Source of the DNA: Pseudomonas rhizosphaerae
GTDB lineage: Bacteria; Pseudomonadota; Gammaproteobacteria; Pseudomonadales; Pseudomonadaceae
Direction of reading: 5' to 3'
Length of the DNA stretch: 64,000 nucleotides
Assembly (NCBI RefSeq): GCF_000761155.1
Contig: NZ_CP009533.1
Coordinates: 2,170,001 to 2,234,000, forward strand
The first letter of the stretch is position 1. The number at the start of each line of letters is the position of its first letter. Under the pieces are notes generated by a model, which saw only the letters and a program-made list of their open reading frames with translations, had not been told where the DNA came from and did not search any database. Shown here piece after piece: positions 18,289 through 27,004 of this stretch. A program made the position numbers and the translations under genes.

Positions 18289-19200
18289 TTGTCTGATCTG
18301 CAAAACCCTCTGTTGCAATACCTCGCCCGGCTGATGCCGTCCAGCCGTACGACCATGCAATATGTACTGCAGGACGCCGCCGACCGCCTGGGCTTCGACG
18401 ACGCCGACATCCGCGACGTGCCCTGGCATCTGCTGGAGCCGGGCCATGTCACCTCACTGGTGGCCGCCCTGCGCGAAGACGGTTATGCGCCCAACACCAC
18501 CTCGCTCTACGTCAACGCTGTGCGCGGCGTCATGAACGAAGCCTGGCGGCTGAGCCTGATCGATCAGGATCACCTGCTCAAGATCCGCTCGGTCAAACCC
18601 ATGCAGGGCACGCGCCTGGGCAACGGCCGCAACCTCAAGCGCAGCTTGATCCGCGACTTGATGGAGGTCTGTGCCAGCGATCCTCGCCCCCAGGGCCTGC
18701 GCGATGCCGCCGTGATCGCCATTCTGTATGGCTCGGGGATGCGCAAGTCGGAGTCGGTCAACCTCGACCTGACCCAGGTCGACTTCAGCGAACGCAGCCT
18801 GCGGGTGGTGGGCAAGGGCAACAAGGAATTGATCAAGTACGCGCCCAGTTGGGCCTTCACGCACCTGGAAACCTGGCTGGCGTTCCGCCGCAGTCAGCTG
18901 CCGGCAGGCCAGGCGGATGATGGTTTCCTGTTCAACCGCATTCGTCGCGGCGCGCACATCACCCGCGAGCGCATCACCAAGTACGCCATCTACTACATCG
19001 CCCGACAGCGCGGTGCGCAGGTCGGGGTGAAGATCATGCCCCACGATTTTCGCCGCTCGTTCATCACTCGGGTGATCGAAGAACACGACCTGTCGATCGC
19101 CCAGAAGCTGGCCCACCACACCAACATCCAGACCACCGCTGCCTACGACATGCGCGACGACAACGAACGTCGGCGTGCCGTGGACCGTTTCGACCTCTAA
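18289..19200 (+). CDS. Tyrosine recombinase/integrase, stand-alone
   Basis: About 303 residues from TTG 18289 (AAAGGA ten bases upstream); ATG 18247 is an alternative start. An N-terminal SAM-like core-binding domain (residues 5-100) is followed by a catalytic domain with Arg152 (GSGMRKSE), the HxxR box PHDFRRS (His252, Arg255), LAHHTN (His276/277) and the nucleophile Tyr286 in TAAYDMRD. All catalytic residues are intact. It is of XerC/D-like size but diverged, with no excisionase, mobile cargo or att site visible nearby, so it is probably a domesticated chromosomal recombinase. Targets are unknown. Confidence 0.85.
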   Translation: MSDLQNPLLQYLARLMPSSRTTMQYVLQDAADRLGFDDADIRDVPWHLLEPGHVTSLVAALREDGYAPNTTSLYVNAVRGVMNEAWRLSLIDQDHLLKIRSVKPMQGTRLGNGRNLKRSLIRDLMEVCASDPRPQGLRDAAVIAILYGSGMRKSESVNLDLTQVDFSERSLRVVGKGNKELIKYAPSWAFTHLETWLAFRRSQLPAGQADDGFLFNRIRRGAHITRERITKYAIYYIARQRGAQVGVKIMPHDFRRSFITRVIEEHDLSIAQKLAHHTNIQTTAAYDMRDDNERRRAVDRFDL

Positions 19201-19211
19201 GCGGGCGCGGC

Positions 19212-20576
19212 TTACTGGCGAGCCGCGGGCGCGGCCGGCAGGAACCAGTTCAGCACCAGCGCGCAGATACCCCCGGTGGCCACGCCCGACTCCAGCACAT
19301 TGCGCAGCGCCCCCGGCATGTGCGCCAGGAACTCGGGCACCTGGGCCACACCCAGGCCCAAGGCCAGCGACACGGCAATGATCAACAGCGCGCGGCGATC
19401 CAGATCGACACTGGCCAGAATGTTGATGCCCGACGCGGCAACCGCACCGAACATCACCATGGCAGCGCCACCCAACACCGGTTCGGGCACCGCCTGGATC
19501 ACCCCGGCCACCGTCGGGAACAGGCCAAGCAGCACCAGCATCGCCGCAATCCACACGCCGATGTGCCGACTGGCGATGCCGGTAAGCTGAATCACGCCAT
19601 TGTTCTGCGCGAAGATGGAGCTGGGGAAGGTATTGAACAGGCCGGCCAGCATCGAATTGACGCCGTTGACCAGCACGCCACCCTTGATGCGCTGCATCCA
19701 CAACGGACCCTCGACGGGCTGGCGTGACACCTTGCTGGTTGCCGTCACATCGCCGATCGCTTCCAGGCTGGTCACCAGGTAGATCACCAGCATCGGAATG
19801 AACAGCGCCCAGGAAAAGCCCAGGCCGAAGTGCAGGGGCGTGGGCACTTGGAACAGCGCCGCCTGATGCATGCCAGTGAAATCCAGCCGGCCCAGGTAGC
19901 CGGCCAGCGCGTAACCCATGGCCAGCGCGATGACGATGGCCGCGCTGCGCATCCAGGTCACCGGGATGCGGTTGAGCACCACGATGATCGCCAGCACCAG
20001 GCCAGAGAGCATGAGGTTTTCGCCGTTGGCGAAGGTACCGTTAGCCATCGCGCCGAAGCCGCCGCCCATGCTGATCAGGCCCACCTTGATCAAGGTCAGG
20101 CCGATCATCAGCACCACGATGCCGGTGACCAGCGGGGTGATCAGTTTCTTGACGAAAGGCAAAATCCGCGAGATGCCGATTTCCACGAACGAACCAGCAA
20201 TGACCACGCCGAATATGGCCGCCATCACAGCCTCCACCGGCGTACCCTGCTGCACCATCAGCGCGCCCCCGGCAATCAGCGGCCCGACGAAGTTGAAGCT
20301 GGTGCCCTGCACGATCAACAAGCCTGCGCCGAACGGACCGATGCGGCGACACTGCACGAATGTGGCGATTCCGGAGATGACCAGCGACATCGAGACGATC
20401 ATGTTGGTGTCACGGGCGCTCACGCCCAGTGCCTGGCAGATCAACAACCCCGGGGTGACGATTGGAACGATGATCGCCAGCAGGTGCTGCAGGGCGGCCA
20501 GCAAACCCAGCAGTGGCCGGGGGCGGTCTTCCAGACCCAGGATCAGGTCGTCACTGGGGGGCAGGGGGGCGGTCAT
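19212..20576 (-). CDS. NCS2-family xanthine/uracil (nucleobase) permease
   Basis: 454 residues from ATG 20576, with GGAG eight bases upstream. There are about 14 hydrophobic segments. Features of the NCS2 family include LLGLLAALQHLLAII at the start, GASF-like IVQGTSFNFVGPL, GVVIAGSFVEI and NTFPSSIFAQNNGVIQLTGI, with the conserved NG pair. The resemblance is greatest to the xanthine/urate branch (XanP/UacT). It would import a purine base by proton symport, consistent with xdhC and hiuH nearby. It converges with the recombinase gene. Confidence 0.88.
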   Translation of the reverse strand: MTAPLPPSDDLILGLEDRPRPLLGLLAALQHLLAIIVPIVTPGLLICQALGVSARDTNMIVSMSLVISGIATFVQCRRIGPFGAGLLIVQGTSFNFVGPLIAGGALMVQQGTPVEAVMAAIFGVVIAGSFVEIGISRILPFVKKLITPLVTGIVVLMIGLTLIKVGLISMGGGFGAMANGTFANGENLMLSGLVLAIIVVLNRIPVTWMRSAAIVIALAMGYALAGYLGRLDFTGMHQAALFQVPTPLHFGLGFSWALFIPMLVIYLVTSLEAIGDVTATSKVSRQPVEGPLWMQRIKGGVLVNGVNSMLAGLFNTFPSSIFAQNNGVIQLTGIASRHIGVWIAAMLVLLGLFPTVAGVIQAVPEPVLGGAAMVMFGAVAASGINILASVDLDRRALLIIAVSLALGLGVAQVPEFLAHMPGALRNVLESGVATGGICALVLNWFLPAAPAARQ

Positions 20577-20691
20577 GGCGCGGGCTCCAGGAAAAAGAGC
20601 GCGATGGCTCTGCTGAAAAGAGCGCGATTCTACGGCGCGTGGCCCACTGGGCAAACCGCTTTCTGCCAGGCTTGCCTGATCTGCCGGCAAG

Positions 20692-20716
20692 AAAAAGCCC
20701 GCGCGAGGCGGGCTTT
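20692..20716 (-). terminator. Rho-independent terminator after the YccA-like gene
   Basis: AAAGCCCGC and GCGGGCTTT form a GC-rich stem with a short loop. On the minus strand the stem is followed by T residues (AAAAA on the plus strand). It lies 18 bases past the stop of the YccA-like gene. Confidence 0.85.
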
Positions 20717-20733
20717 GACGTGGCAGCGATGGA

Positions 20734-21405
20734 TCAGTCGTCGCGACCCATGATGCCGAACAGCTGCAACAGGCTCACGAACAGGTTGTAGATCGACACG
20801 TACAAGCTGATGGTGGCCATGATGTAGTTGCGTTCACCACCATGGATGATCGCGCTGGTCTGGAACAGGATGCACACCGACGAGAACAGCACGAAGCCGG
20901 CGCTGATCGCCAACTGCAGACCGGCGATCTGGAAGAAGAAGCTTGCCAGCACCGCACCCAGCAGCACGAAGAAGCCTGCGGTGATGAAGCCGCCCAGAAA
21001 GCTCATGTCCTTGCGGGTGATGAGCACGTAGGCCGACAGGCCGCCGAACACCAGGGCGGTCATGGCGAAAGCCGAACTGACGACCTCGGCACCGCCTTGC
21101 ATGCCCAGGTAACGGTTCAGGATAGGGCCCAGCAGAAACCCCATGAAGCCGGTGAGGGCGAAGGTGGACACCAGGCCCCACGCCGAATCGCGCAGCTTGT
21201 TGGTCAGGAAGAAGAGCCCGTAGAAACCGATCAGTACGACGAAGATGTTCGGGTAGCCGACGCGCATCTGCTGCGCGACGTAGGCCATCACACCACTGAA
21301 AGCCAGGGTGAGGGCCAGCAAGCCGTAGGTGTTGCGCAGGACGCGGCTAACTTCTAGCTGCTGCACCTGCGAGCCTTGATTAACTGCATAATCCTGTTCG
21401 CGCAT
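20734..21405 (-). CDS. Bax-inhibitor-1 family membrane protein, YccA-like
   Basis: 223 residues from ATG 21405, with AGGAG eight bases upstream. Seven hydrophobic segments follow a hydrophilic N-terminus (MREQDYAVNQGSQVQQLE), with the BI-1 pattern VLRNTYGLLALTLAFSGV at the first helix and a C-terminal YVSIYNLFVSLLQLFGIMGRDD. E. coli YccA of this family is a substrate and modulator of the FtsH membrane protease. The sequence suits that role better than a calcium leak channel, though both are proposed for the family. A strong terminator follows. Confidence 0.88.
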   Translation of the reverse strand: MREQDYAVNQGSQVQQLEVSRVLRNTYGLLALTLAFSGVMAYVAQQMRVGYPNIFVVLIGFYGLFFLTNKLRDSAWGLVSTFALTGFMGFLLGPILNRYLGMQGGAEVVSSAFAMTALVFGGLSAYVLITRKDMSFLGGFITAGFFVLLGAVLASFFFQIAGLQLAISAGFVLFSSVCILFQTSAIIHGGERNYIMATISLYVSIYNLFVSLLQLFGIMGRDD

Positions 21406-21548
21406 GGCGAGACTCCTTTGATTGAACACGTCTGAAACGTTCAGATGCAAAGATCATATCAGACCCATGTGTAGCCGCTCTATCCAGAGTTTGACAGCGT
21501 GTTTCATTACGGTATTATGGCGCCCGCAAAGCAACCAGCAAGACATTC

Positions 21549-21639
21549 GGGAAATTGGCAGAGTGGTTGAATGCACCGGTCTTGAAAACCGGCGAACGTT
21601 AATAGCGTTCCCAGGGTTCGAATCCCTGGTTTCCCGCCA
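21549..21639 (+). tRNA. tRNA-Ser (anticodon UGA)
   Basis: A 91-base type II tRNA with a long variable arm. The acceptor strands are 21549-21555 (GGGAAAT) and 21629-21635 (GTTTCCC). The anticodon loop is CTTGAAA with anticodon TGA, the T arm is CAGGG-TTCGAAT-CCCTG, and the 3' CCA is encoded. It reads UCA codons and wobble partners. Confidence 0.97.
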
Positions 21640-21649
21640 AACATCGTGA

Positions 21650-21673
21650 AGCCCCGCATTGGCGGGGCTTTTT
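21650..21673 (+). terminator. Terminator of the tRNA-Ser transcript
   Basis: GCCCCGC and GCGGGGC pair around ATTG and are followed by five T residues, ten bases after the tRNA end. Confidence 0.92.
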
Positions 21674-21909
21674 CGTTTCTGGGGTTCCAGAAACGCGACG
21701 TTGAGAAACTTACCCGTGCAGGTGTCCTGATTGTTGCGCTACAGCAAGAAAAAGCTCTCGAGAATGATCAGGAAAGGTGTCGTCTACGTGACGGTCATGG
21801 GAGTGATGGGCAACTCCGGTAGGATCTTCGACCATGTTTCCACCTGGCAACCGTGGCGCCTGGCCAAGCAGATGCTGGGCTACGTACTGATGCACTGACC
21901 ACTGGCCGA

Positions 21910-22560
21910 TCAGTTGGCCGTCAACCGCCCACGCAGGGCCAGCACCTTGTCGCGCAGCGCATGTCCGCGGCACATCAACACCACCAGCGAGCCTGCAGCT
22001 GCCACGGCCATGTCTTTCTGGGCGTCCCAGAAATCGCCCTGGGCACCAACGAAGGCCGAGTCGCCGCCGCCCACGTACGCCGCGCCTACCCACTCCATCA
22101 GTTCATAGAGCATGGATGTCGACAGCACCAGTGACCAGGCAATGAGTGATGCCCATGCGCCCTTGAGTTCACACTTCTGGCTGACGATTTCCCGCAGCGG
22201 CAGGCTGAACAGCAACCCGTATGCCAAATGCACGAAGCGATCGTATTGGTTGCGCTCCCAGCCGAACGCGGCATTCAGGTCCATACCGCTGATCAGATGG
22301 ATTGCTTCGTTATAGGGAACCTGGGGATAGGTGAAGTGCGTGCCCACTTCGTGCAGGCAGAGAAATGCGATCACCATGATCCATGATCGACGGCTCCAGT
22401 AGAAATGCTGGCGGCTGCACCACACGGCCATCGCACCTATCAGTATCAGAATGTTCTCGATCAACCAGGTTTGCCGGTCCACAGGCTCCCAGCCCGAGAC
22501 GATCAGGGCCAGCAGCAGGATGCAGTGCAAATAGCCCACGCCTGTCGTTCGAGTACTCAT
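21910..22560 (-). CDS. DUF2238 (YjdF-like) inner membrane protein
   Basis: 216 residues from ATG 22560, with AGGAG eight bases upstream. About six hydrophobic segments are separated by short loops. Family landmarks are the conserved LHEVGTHFTYPQVPYN, the motif NQYDRFVHLAYGLLFSLP, ELMEWVGAAYVGG and DFWDAQKDM, rich in conserved Asp, Glu and His within the membrane region. The function of DUF2238 is not known. The gene is alone, with no partner that would suggest a role. Confidence 0.82.
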   Translation of the reverse strand: MSTRTTGVGYLHCILLLALIVSGWEPVDRQTWLIENILILIGAMAVWCSRQHFYWSRRSWIMVIAFLCLHEVGTHFTYPQVPYNEAIHLISGMDLNAAFGWERNQYDRFVHLAYGLLFSLPLREIVSQKCELKGAWASLIAWSLVLSTSMLYELMEWVGAAYVGGGDSAFVGAQGDFWDAQKDMAVAAAGSLVVLMCRGHALRDKVLALRGRLTAN

Positions 22561-22802
22561 CAACCGGCTCCTCGCCAAATGCTCTGCTTCGGTTGATCAC
22601 CCTGCCGCCCATTAATTCGCTCAGGTTCGGGCCTGGACTGGCAGCGGTAACGGCTCTGCGCGGTAAAAGTGGATAAGTCGATAATCAAAGTGAACATTTG
22701 CCGCACTACCACCCGTCGTATCTATCTGCAACGAACGCGCGATAGATAGGTCAAGAGACTTACGGCCGCCGGGTGCCGGCCTCTCCACGACAGGTATCGT
22801 CC

Positions 22803-23477
22803 ATGATTGGAATCATTGTCCCAGCTCATAATGAAGAAGCGGTGGTTGCCCAGTGCATCGAGTCGTTGTTGCTAGCCGGTGAGCACCCGGCGTTGGCGGG
22901 CGAAGAAGTCTGTGTGGTCATCGTGCTGGACCAATGCTCCGACGGCACCCAGCGCGTGGTCAATCGCTACCCGGTGCAGAGCCTTGTGGTATCCCATTGC
23001 AACGTGGGTCGCACGCGGGCTGCGGGTGCCGAGTCGATGCTGGGGCAAGGTGCGCGCTGGCTCGCGTTCACCGATGCCGATACGGTCGTGCCCGCTACCT
23101 GGCTCGTCGATCAACTGAGATTTCGTACCGACGCCGTGTGTGGCACCGTACGGGTGGATGACTGGTCGCTGCACGGCGAGGAAGTGCGCAGCCGCTACGA
23201 TGCCCTGTACACCCCCGTTGAAGGTCACCAGCATGTACATGGCGCCAACATGGGGGTCAGTGCCCAGGCTTACCGCCAGGTCGGCGGATTCAAGCCATTG
23301 AAGGCTCATGAAGACGTGCATCTGGTCGCCGACTTGAACCAGGCAGGCGCGTCCATCACCTGGACGTCCATCAACTGCGTGACCACCAGCGCACGCCTGG
23401 ATTGTCGCTGCCGCGAGGGCTTTGGCGACTATCTGCGTTCGCTGTCGATCAGTGCGCCGCTCGAAGCTGTGAGCTGA
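22803..23477 (+). CDS. Family 2 glycosyltransferase (short, soluble)
   Basis: 224 residues from ATG 22803. It begins IGIIVPAHNEEAVVAQCIESLL, with the nucleotide-binding DQCSDGTQ, the DxD-type FTDADTVVPATWL near residue 98 and the acceptor-site region MGVSAQAYRQVGGFKPLKAHEDVHL, which are the GT-A fold landmarks of GT2. No membrane helices are present. The acceptor and sugar are unknown. The ribosome site is weak. The gene is divergent from the DUF2238 gene with about 240 bases between. Confidence 0.82.
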   Translation: MIGIIVPAHNEEAVVAQCIESLLLAGEHPALAGEEVCVVIVLDQCSDGTQRVVNRYPVQSLVVSHCNVGRTRAAGAESMLGQGARWLAFTDADTVVPATWLVDQLRFRTDAVCGTVRVDDWSLHGEEVRSRYDALYTPVEGHQHVHGANMGVSAQAYRQVGGFKPLKAHEDVHLVADLNQAGASITWTSINCVTTSARLDCRCREGFGDYLRSLSISAPLEAVS

Positions 23478-23652
23478 ATGTGCGTCATACAGCGGTACGA
23501 AAGTACCAACTGACATATTTAAGAAAATACAGGCAATACGATAGGAACTATTCACGGCGTACAACGCCCTAACATCAGGCAGCAAGTACGGAGCTTTCTG
23601 GCTTACATACTTCAAGTACTGTCATTCAACATTGATCAAGGTGAGAACTAAT

Positions 23653-23901
23653 ATGAAAAGCGAACAGATCGAAGGCGTAGCAGAGAAGATTGCTGGCAAG
23701 GCTCAGGGCGTCGTAGGCAAATTGGTCGGTGACCATTCCCTGCAAGCCGAAGGCGCAGGCCGTGAAGCCGCTGGCCAACTGACCAAAACCTATGGCGACG
23801 CACTGAACAACGTTTCGGCTTTCGTCAAGGAAAAGCCAGGCGCTTCGCTGGCCATCGGCGCAGCCGTGTTCGTACTGGTCAGCCGCTTCCTGCGTCGCTG
23901 A
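23653..23901 (+). CDS. CsbD-like stress protein
   Basis: 82 residues from ATG 23653, with AGGTGAG upstream. The N-terminal half (MKSEQIEGVAEKIAGKAQGVVGKLVGD) is the CsbD repeat pattern of helical Gly-Ala-Lys segments. The C-terminus (ASLAIGAAVFVLVSRFLRR) is a single hydrophobic helix with a basic end, so this version is probably membrane-attached, unlike soluble CsbD. Members are general-stress proteins of unknown mechanism. It stands alone. Confidence 0.82.
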   Translation: MKSEQIEGVAEKIAGKAQGVVGKLVGDHSLQAEGAGREAAGQLTKTYGDALNNVSAFVKEKPGASLAIGAAVFVLVSRFLRR

Positions 23902-24007
23902 TTCGGGTTCGCAGCACGGTTTCTTCCAGATCGTTCGATGACAGGCTCACTGCCGGTTGAACGATCGGGAAGTGCCGCCAACGGGCGGCCATATCTCCTC
24001 GCTTTTT

Positions 24008-24541
24008 CTACTTTCCCCAGCCCAACGCCGCTTTTATAGCCTGCCGATAAGGTGTATCGATCTGCTGCGGCAGTCGCTCGATATATTCCCGGGCGTGGGT
24101 CCGAACATCCCCTTGCAGAATTTCAAGATAACCAACGACGTCATCGACGCTGGGTACCCGTGCCTCGATTCCAGCGAAGCGAGGGGGCAGGGCAGTCCAG
24201 ATGACTGCGTCCAGCTCTTGGGCGCGAGCCCATTTAGCGATGACGCCGGTAGCCGTGCCGCTGAGGATGAATGTGCCAATGCCGTCGTCGCGCGATCGCG
24301 GTATCTGCTCGCGTTCACGCAGCGCCTCGCAGGCGTGTTCCAGCGAATTGCTGTCCAGCACTGCCCAAAGCGATGGGCTGGCAGGTGCGTTGATGCAAAT
24401 CGCCGTGGCCAGTTCGCCGCCATCTCCCACCCTGCAAAGCTCCACCGGCAAGGCCGGGCCATCTTCATGCCACGCACTGCAGACCGGTAGCACGCCGGGC
24501 TTCCATATGAGTGATCCCCAGGCCAGACAAGCTATCTTCAT
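24008..24541 (-). CDS. Uncharacterised protein, faintly like the gamma-glutamylcyclotransferase fold
   Basis: 177 residues from the second of two adjacent ATG codons, with AGGAG six bases upstream. The start MKIACLAWGSLIWKPGVLPV recalls the FGYGSLIWKP opening of ChaC/gamma-glutamylcyclotransferases. In the middle, DAVIWTALPPRF and the C-terminal helix YIERLPQQIDTPYRQAI give little more. The aromatic of the canonical YGSL is replaced by AWGSL, and the catalytic Glu cannot be placed with certainty, so the similarity is only suggestive. No operon partner. Confidence 0.6.
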   Translation of the reverse strand: MKIACLAWGSLIWKPGVLPVCSAWHEDGPALPVELCRVGDGGELATAICINAPASPSLWAVLDSNSLEHACEALREREQIPRSRDDGIGTFILSGTATGVIAKWARAQELDAVIWTALPPRFAGIEARVPSVDDVVGYLEILQGDVRTHAREYIERLPQQIDTPYRQAIKAALGWGK

Positions 24542-24660
24542 CATCCACTCCTGTTTGTACGGCCGTTGTCTGCGGGTGCAGTGTCAACTAAGGCTAGTGG
24601 CAAGGCGTACAAGTTCAGGGTATTGGCCAGGCGGGCAGGGAACAGCGCACCGCGCACTGT

Positions 24661-25947
24661 TCAGTCCAGCAAAGGCCTGGCCACAGCGCGCAGCCGTTGT
24701 TTTTCCTCATCGAGCGTGAGGGCGACGTTCGCTCGTTTCAGCAGCCACTGTGCATGCAGCCTGCACTGCGGGCCGAAGGTTGCCTGGCTGATGTGGTTCA
24801 GGCTGATGAGCGCCTTGAGCATGCGGATGTCGACTTCCAGCAGCCCGGCACCGTCACGTGCCACCAGGGTGAAGAAGTCGTCGAACAAATCCGCCAGCAG
24901 CAGCCCGTGTACGTGTACTCGTTGGCAGCGAGGGTCGATGTCCCGCTGGTCATGCTCGGTGGCGGCGTGAACGTGCCAGGCGGTCAGGCAGCGAACCGCG
25001 CGGCCGATCACGTCGATCACCGTGCCCGAATCGTTGGTGGCTGGCGACAAGGCGCGCGAGGCGATCTCTGCCAGCACCGAAAAGCCGAAGCGCGGGTCTT
25101 GTTCGAAAGTGCGGCGCAAGCCGACCGTCATGGCCTGGCGAATGGCGGTGGTCAGGTCTTCAAAATTTGCGGCCTGTTCAGGGTCGTCCTTCACCAGTTG
25201 GGCGATCGGCGCACCCAAATGCAGGAACGCGCCAGGCAGTACTTCCACGAAGATGCGCAGTCCGTGCTTGTCCGCCAATATGCCCAGTGCCGCGACGTCG
25301 ATGTGTTGCACGTAGCCAGTCTGATCGCTGTTCACGGTGTGGGCTCTGGACGGCAAGCTTTCATCGACCGGGTAGGGGGCTGCACCCATGTACGGCCATT
25401 GCGCGCGATTCTTCAAGGACTCAAGCGCGGCGGCTTCCACGCGGTCGATGGTCTCGCCGACCCGGCCGAGCTTGGACAGGTGATCGATCCAGCGCAGCAG
25501 GGTGTAGACGATGAGGATGATCATGACGATGGTCACTGCGAACAGCACCACTCGCCCTTGGGCGCCATAGGCGCCGGTGCTCAGGGCGATGATGCCGACC
25601 AGGCTGAACAGGAAGGAGCCAATGAAGGTCGCCAGGGCATTCTGCGTGGTGCTGTCTTCCATGACCAGCGAGGTGGCGCGAGGCGTTACGCCACTGCTGG
25701 CGGCGCTGTAGGCACTGACCATGGTGCTGAGCGAGAAGGTCGTTACCGCGAGCATGCTGGACGCAATGATGGCCAGGATCTTGTCGACCGAGTCGGCACC
25801 GATCTTCGTCGGCAAGTCGGCAGGGACGAAATCCTTGAAGACAATGGCCACTAGCGCGGTGGCGATGCCCACCAGGGAAAACAGGCTTGCGCGGAACCAC
25901 AAGCGTTTGGTCATCTGACCCAGGGCCCAGCGCCAGCGAGCGATCAT
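24661..25947 (-). CDS. DUF2254 membrane protein
   Basis: 428 residues; ATG preceded by GAGGAA. Hydrophobic segments lie near residues 18-36, 58-80, 105-125 and 130-150 and are followed by a soluble C-terminal domain of about 270 residues. The stretch ITASSMLAVTTFSLSTMV-like region near 60-80 and ASRALSPATNDSGTVIDVI near 310 are family landmarks. The architecture (membrane part plus cytoplasmic domain) is that of DUF2254, whose function is unknown. It stands between unrelated genes. Confidence 0.8.
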   Translation of the reverse strand: MIARWRWALGQMTKRLWFRASLFSLVGIATALVAIVFKDFVPADLPTKIGADSVDKILAIIASSMLAVTTFSLSTMVSAYSAASSGVTPRATSLVMEDSTTQNALATFIGSFLFSLVGIIALSTGAYGAQGRVVLFAVTIVMIILIVYTLLRWIDHLSKLGRVGETIDRVEAAALESLKNRAQWPYMGAAPYPVDESLPSRAHTVNSDQTGYVQHIDVAALGILADKHGLRIFVEVLPGAFLHLGAPIAQLVKDDPEQAANFEDLTTAIRQAMTVGLRRTFEQDPRFGFSVLAEIASRALSPATNDSGTVIDVIGRAVRCLTAWHVHAATEHDQRDIDPRCQRVHVHGLLLADLFDDFFTLVARDGAGLLEVDIRMLKALISLNHISQATFGPQCRLHAQWLLKRANVALTLDEEKQRLRAVARPLLD

Positions 25948-26068
25948 GGTGAATTCCTCGGGAGTGCAAGTCGAACGGTACCGGCCCCAGCATCAGCGCG
26001 GCTGCACATTGAGTCCCGGACCTCGATGAAAGTTTCACGATGGCGTCGTGACAACGCGTATGGCCGTC

Positions 26069-26158
26069 TGTAGGAGCGGTCATCGGCCGCGAAGGGTTTG
26101 TGCGGTTTGCCTGACGTACCGCTGTGCCCTTTTCGCGGCCACTGACCGCTCCCACAGG
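26069..26158. repeat. Inverted pair of REP elements
   Basis: REP cores at 26069-26094 (TAGGAGCGGTCATCGGCCGC) and, inverted, at 26130-26158, in the 290-base gap between DUF2254 and a small gene. I see nothing else in the gap. Confidence 0.8.
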
Positions 26159-26237
26159 GACCTTCGTGACATTGGACGGAACCCTGGATCGGTCAGTGGG
26201 CTCACAGTGTTGAGCCCCTCATTGAAAGGAACCGACC

Positions 26238-26363
26238 ATGGCCGATGACAAGCAACCGCCCGCCGAGGACACCGAGGACCAGACGCCTGCCCATTCCACA
26301 CCGGAAGAAAAGGAACGGCTGAAGGATTTCAACAAGGACGGGATTCCGCCAGGCGTGGCCTGA
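26238..26363 (+). CDS. Very small acidic protein (41 residues)
   Basis: An ATG with AAGGA seven bases upstream opens a 41-codon frame (MADDKQPPAEDTEDQTPAHS... GIPPGVA). It is hydrophilic, rich in Asp, Glu and Pro, and predicted disordered, with a central charged helix EEKERLKDF. The composition, coding-like third positions and good ribosome site make it likely real. It lies directly upstream of another small acidic gene, so the two may be co-expressed. No function is assignable. Confidence 0.55.
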   Translation: MADDKQPPAEDTEDQTPAHSTPEEKERLKDFNKDGIPPGVA

Positions 26364-26415
26364 GGCTGCACTGCGGCATTTCGCCTGATGGCGCACATCC
26401 ATGACTGGAGGATTT

Positions 26416-26583
26416 ATGAGCAACGATACCAAGCCTGACGACGAACTGGGTTTCGATCCGGATTCACCCGACCTTGCGGACCCGCAGATCGATCCGCCGA
26501 AACCGGCCAAGACCCCCGAAAGCGAGCAATCCGACAAGCAGAACGATGGCGATGATTATCCGCCCTATGGCACCAAGGACTGA
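26416..26583 (+). CDS. Small acidic disordered protein (55 residues)
   Basis: From ATG 26416, with GGAGG five bases upstream (an in-frame ATG at 26401 would put that site inside the gene). MSNDTKPDDELGFDPDSPDL continues with Pro/Asp-rich sequence and ends DYPPYGTKD. It has no hydrophobic core and is probably unfolded. Its neighbour 52 bases upstream has similar composition. I do not recognise a family. Confidence 0.55.
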   Translation: MSNDTKPDDELGFDPDSPDLADPQIDPPKPAKTPESEQSDKQNDGDDYPPYGTKD

Positions 26584-26723
26584 GTCTGGTAGCCTTGTGC
26601 AGGCAGTTGTCGGAGTCTGCCTGCCGTACCACGGTAAAACGTGATGGCGCCGCCACTGCCAACTGATGGCGCACCCACGCTGCGACAAGTCTCCAGCCAT
26701 GACATCGCCAGGAGAAGCTCAAG

Positions 26724-26993
26724 ATGATTCCCACCACCGAAATGCGCCGCATCGTCGAAGCCAGCTTCGCGCCCCTCAAATGCCATTGCACCCTGAATCC
26801 GGGCGGCACCATGACCGTCGAAGTGAGCGACCCAGCCAGTGGTCAGGTAGACCTGTTGATGGTAGGCGTGGACACCCAGCCGCTGTCCAGCAGTCGTGCC
26901 ATCGCCGAATTGGTCGCGCAGCTGCGTGTCGAGCTCAAGGGTAACCAGGAATGGTTTTGCCGCAACTCGCCGCGCGGTGCTACCCGGCCTTGA
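26724..26993 (+). CDS. DUF1652 family protein
   Basis: 89 residues from ATG 26724, with AGGAG nine bases upstream. The whole protein fits DUF1652, a family found almost only in Pseudomonas: MRRIVEASFAPLKCHCTLNPGGTMTVEVSDPASGQVDLLMVGVDT followed by SSRAIAELVAQLRVEL. The function is unknown. Its TGA stop abuts the stop of the convergent MFS gene, and both 3' ends contribute to one hairpin. A second, diverged member is at 41.7-41.9 kb. Confidence 0.85.
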   Translation: MIPTTEMRRIVEASFAPLKCHCTLNPGGTMTVEVSDPASGQVDLLMVGVDTQPLSSSRAIAELVAQLRVELKGNQEWFCRNSPRGATRP

Positions 26994-27004
26994 TCAGGCC
27001 GGGT
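26982..27004. terminator. Hairpin shared by the ends of two convergent genes
   Basis: ACCCGGCC and GGCCGGGT form an eight-base stem around TTGATCA; the loop contains both stop codons (TGA at 26991-26993 and its mirror on the other strand). It could act in both directions. There is no T run, so it may be a weak or Rho-assisted terminator. Confidence 0.5.

Noticed and set aside
21674..21909. Possible gene remnant or integration scar after tRNA-Ser
   Set aside because: One frame gives a plausible 44-residue tail (from 21768) but no family, no ribosome site, no duplicated tRNA 3' end and no integrase next to it. I see no supported feature here.
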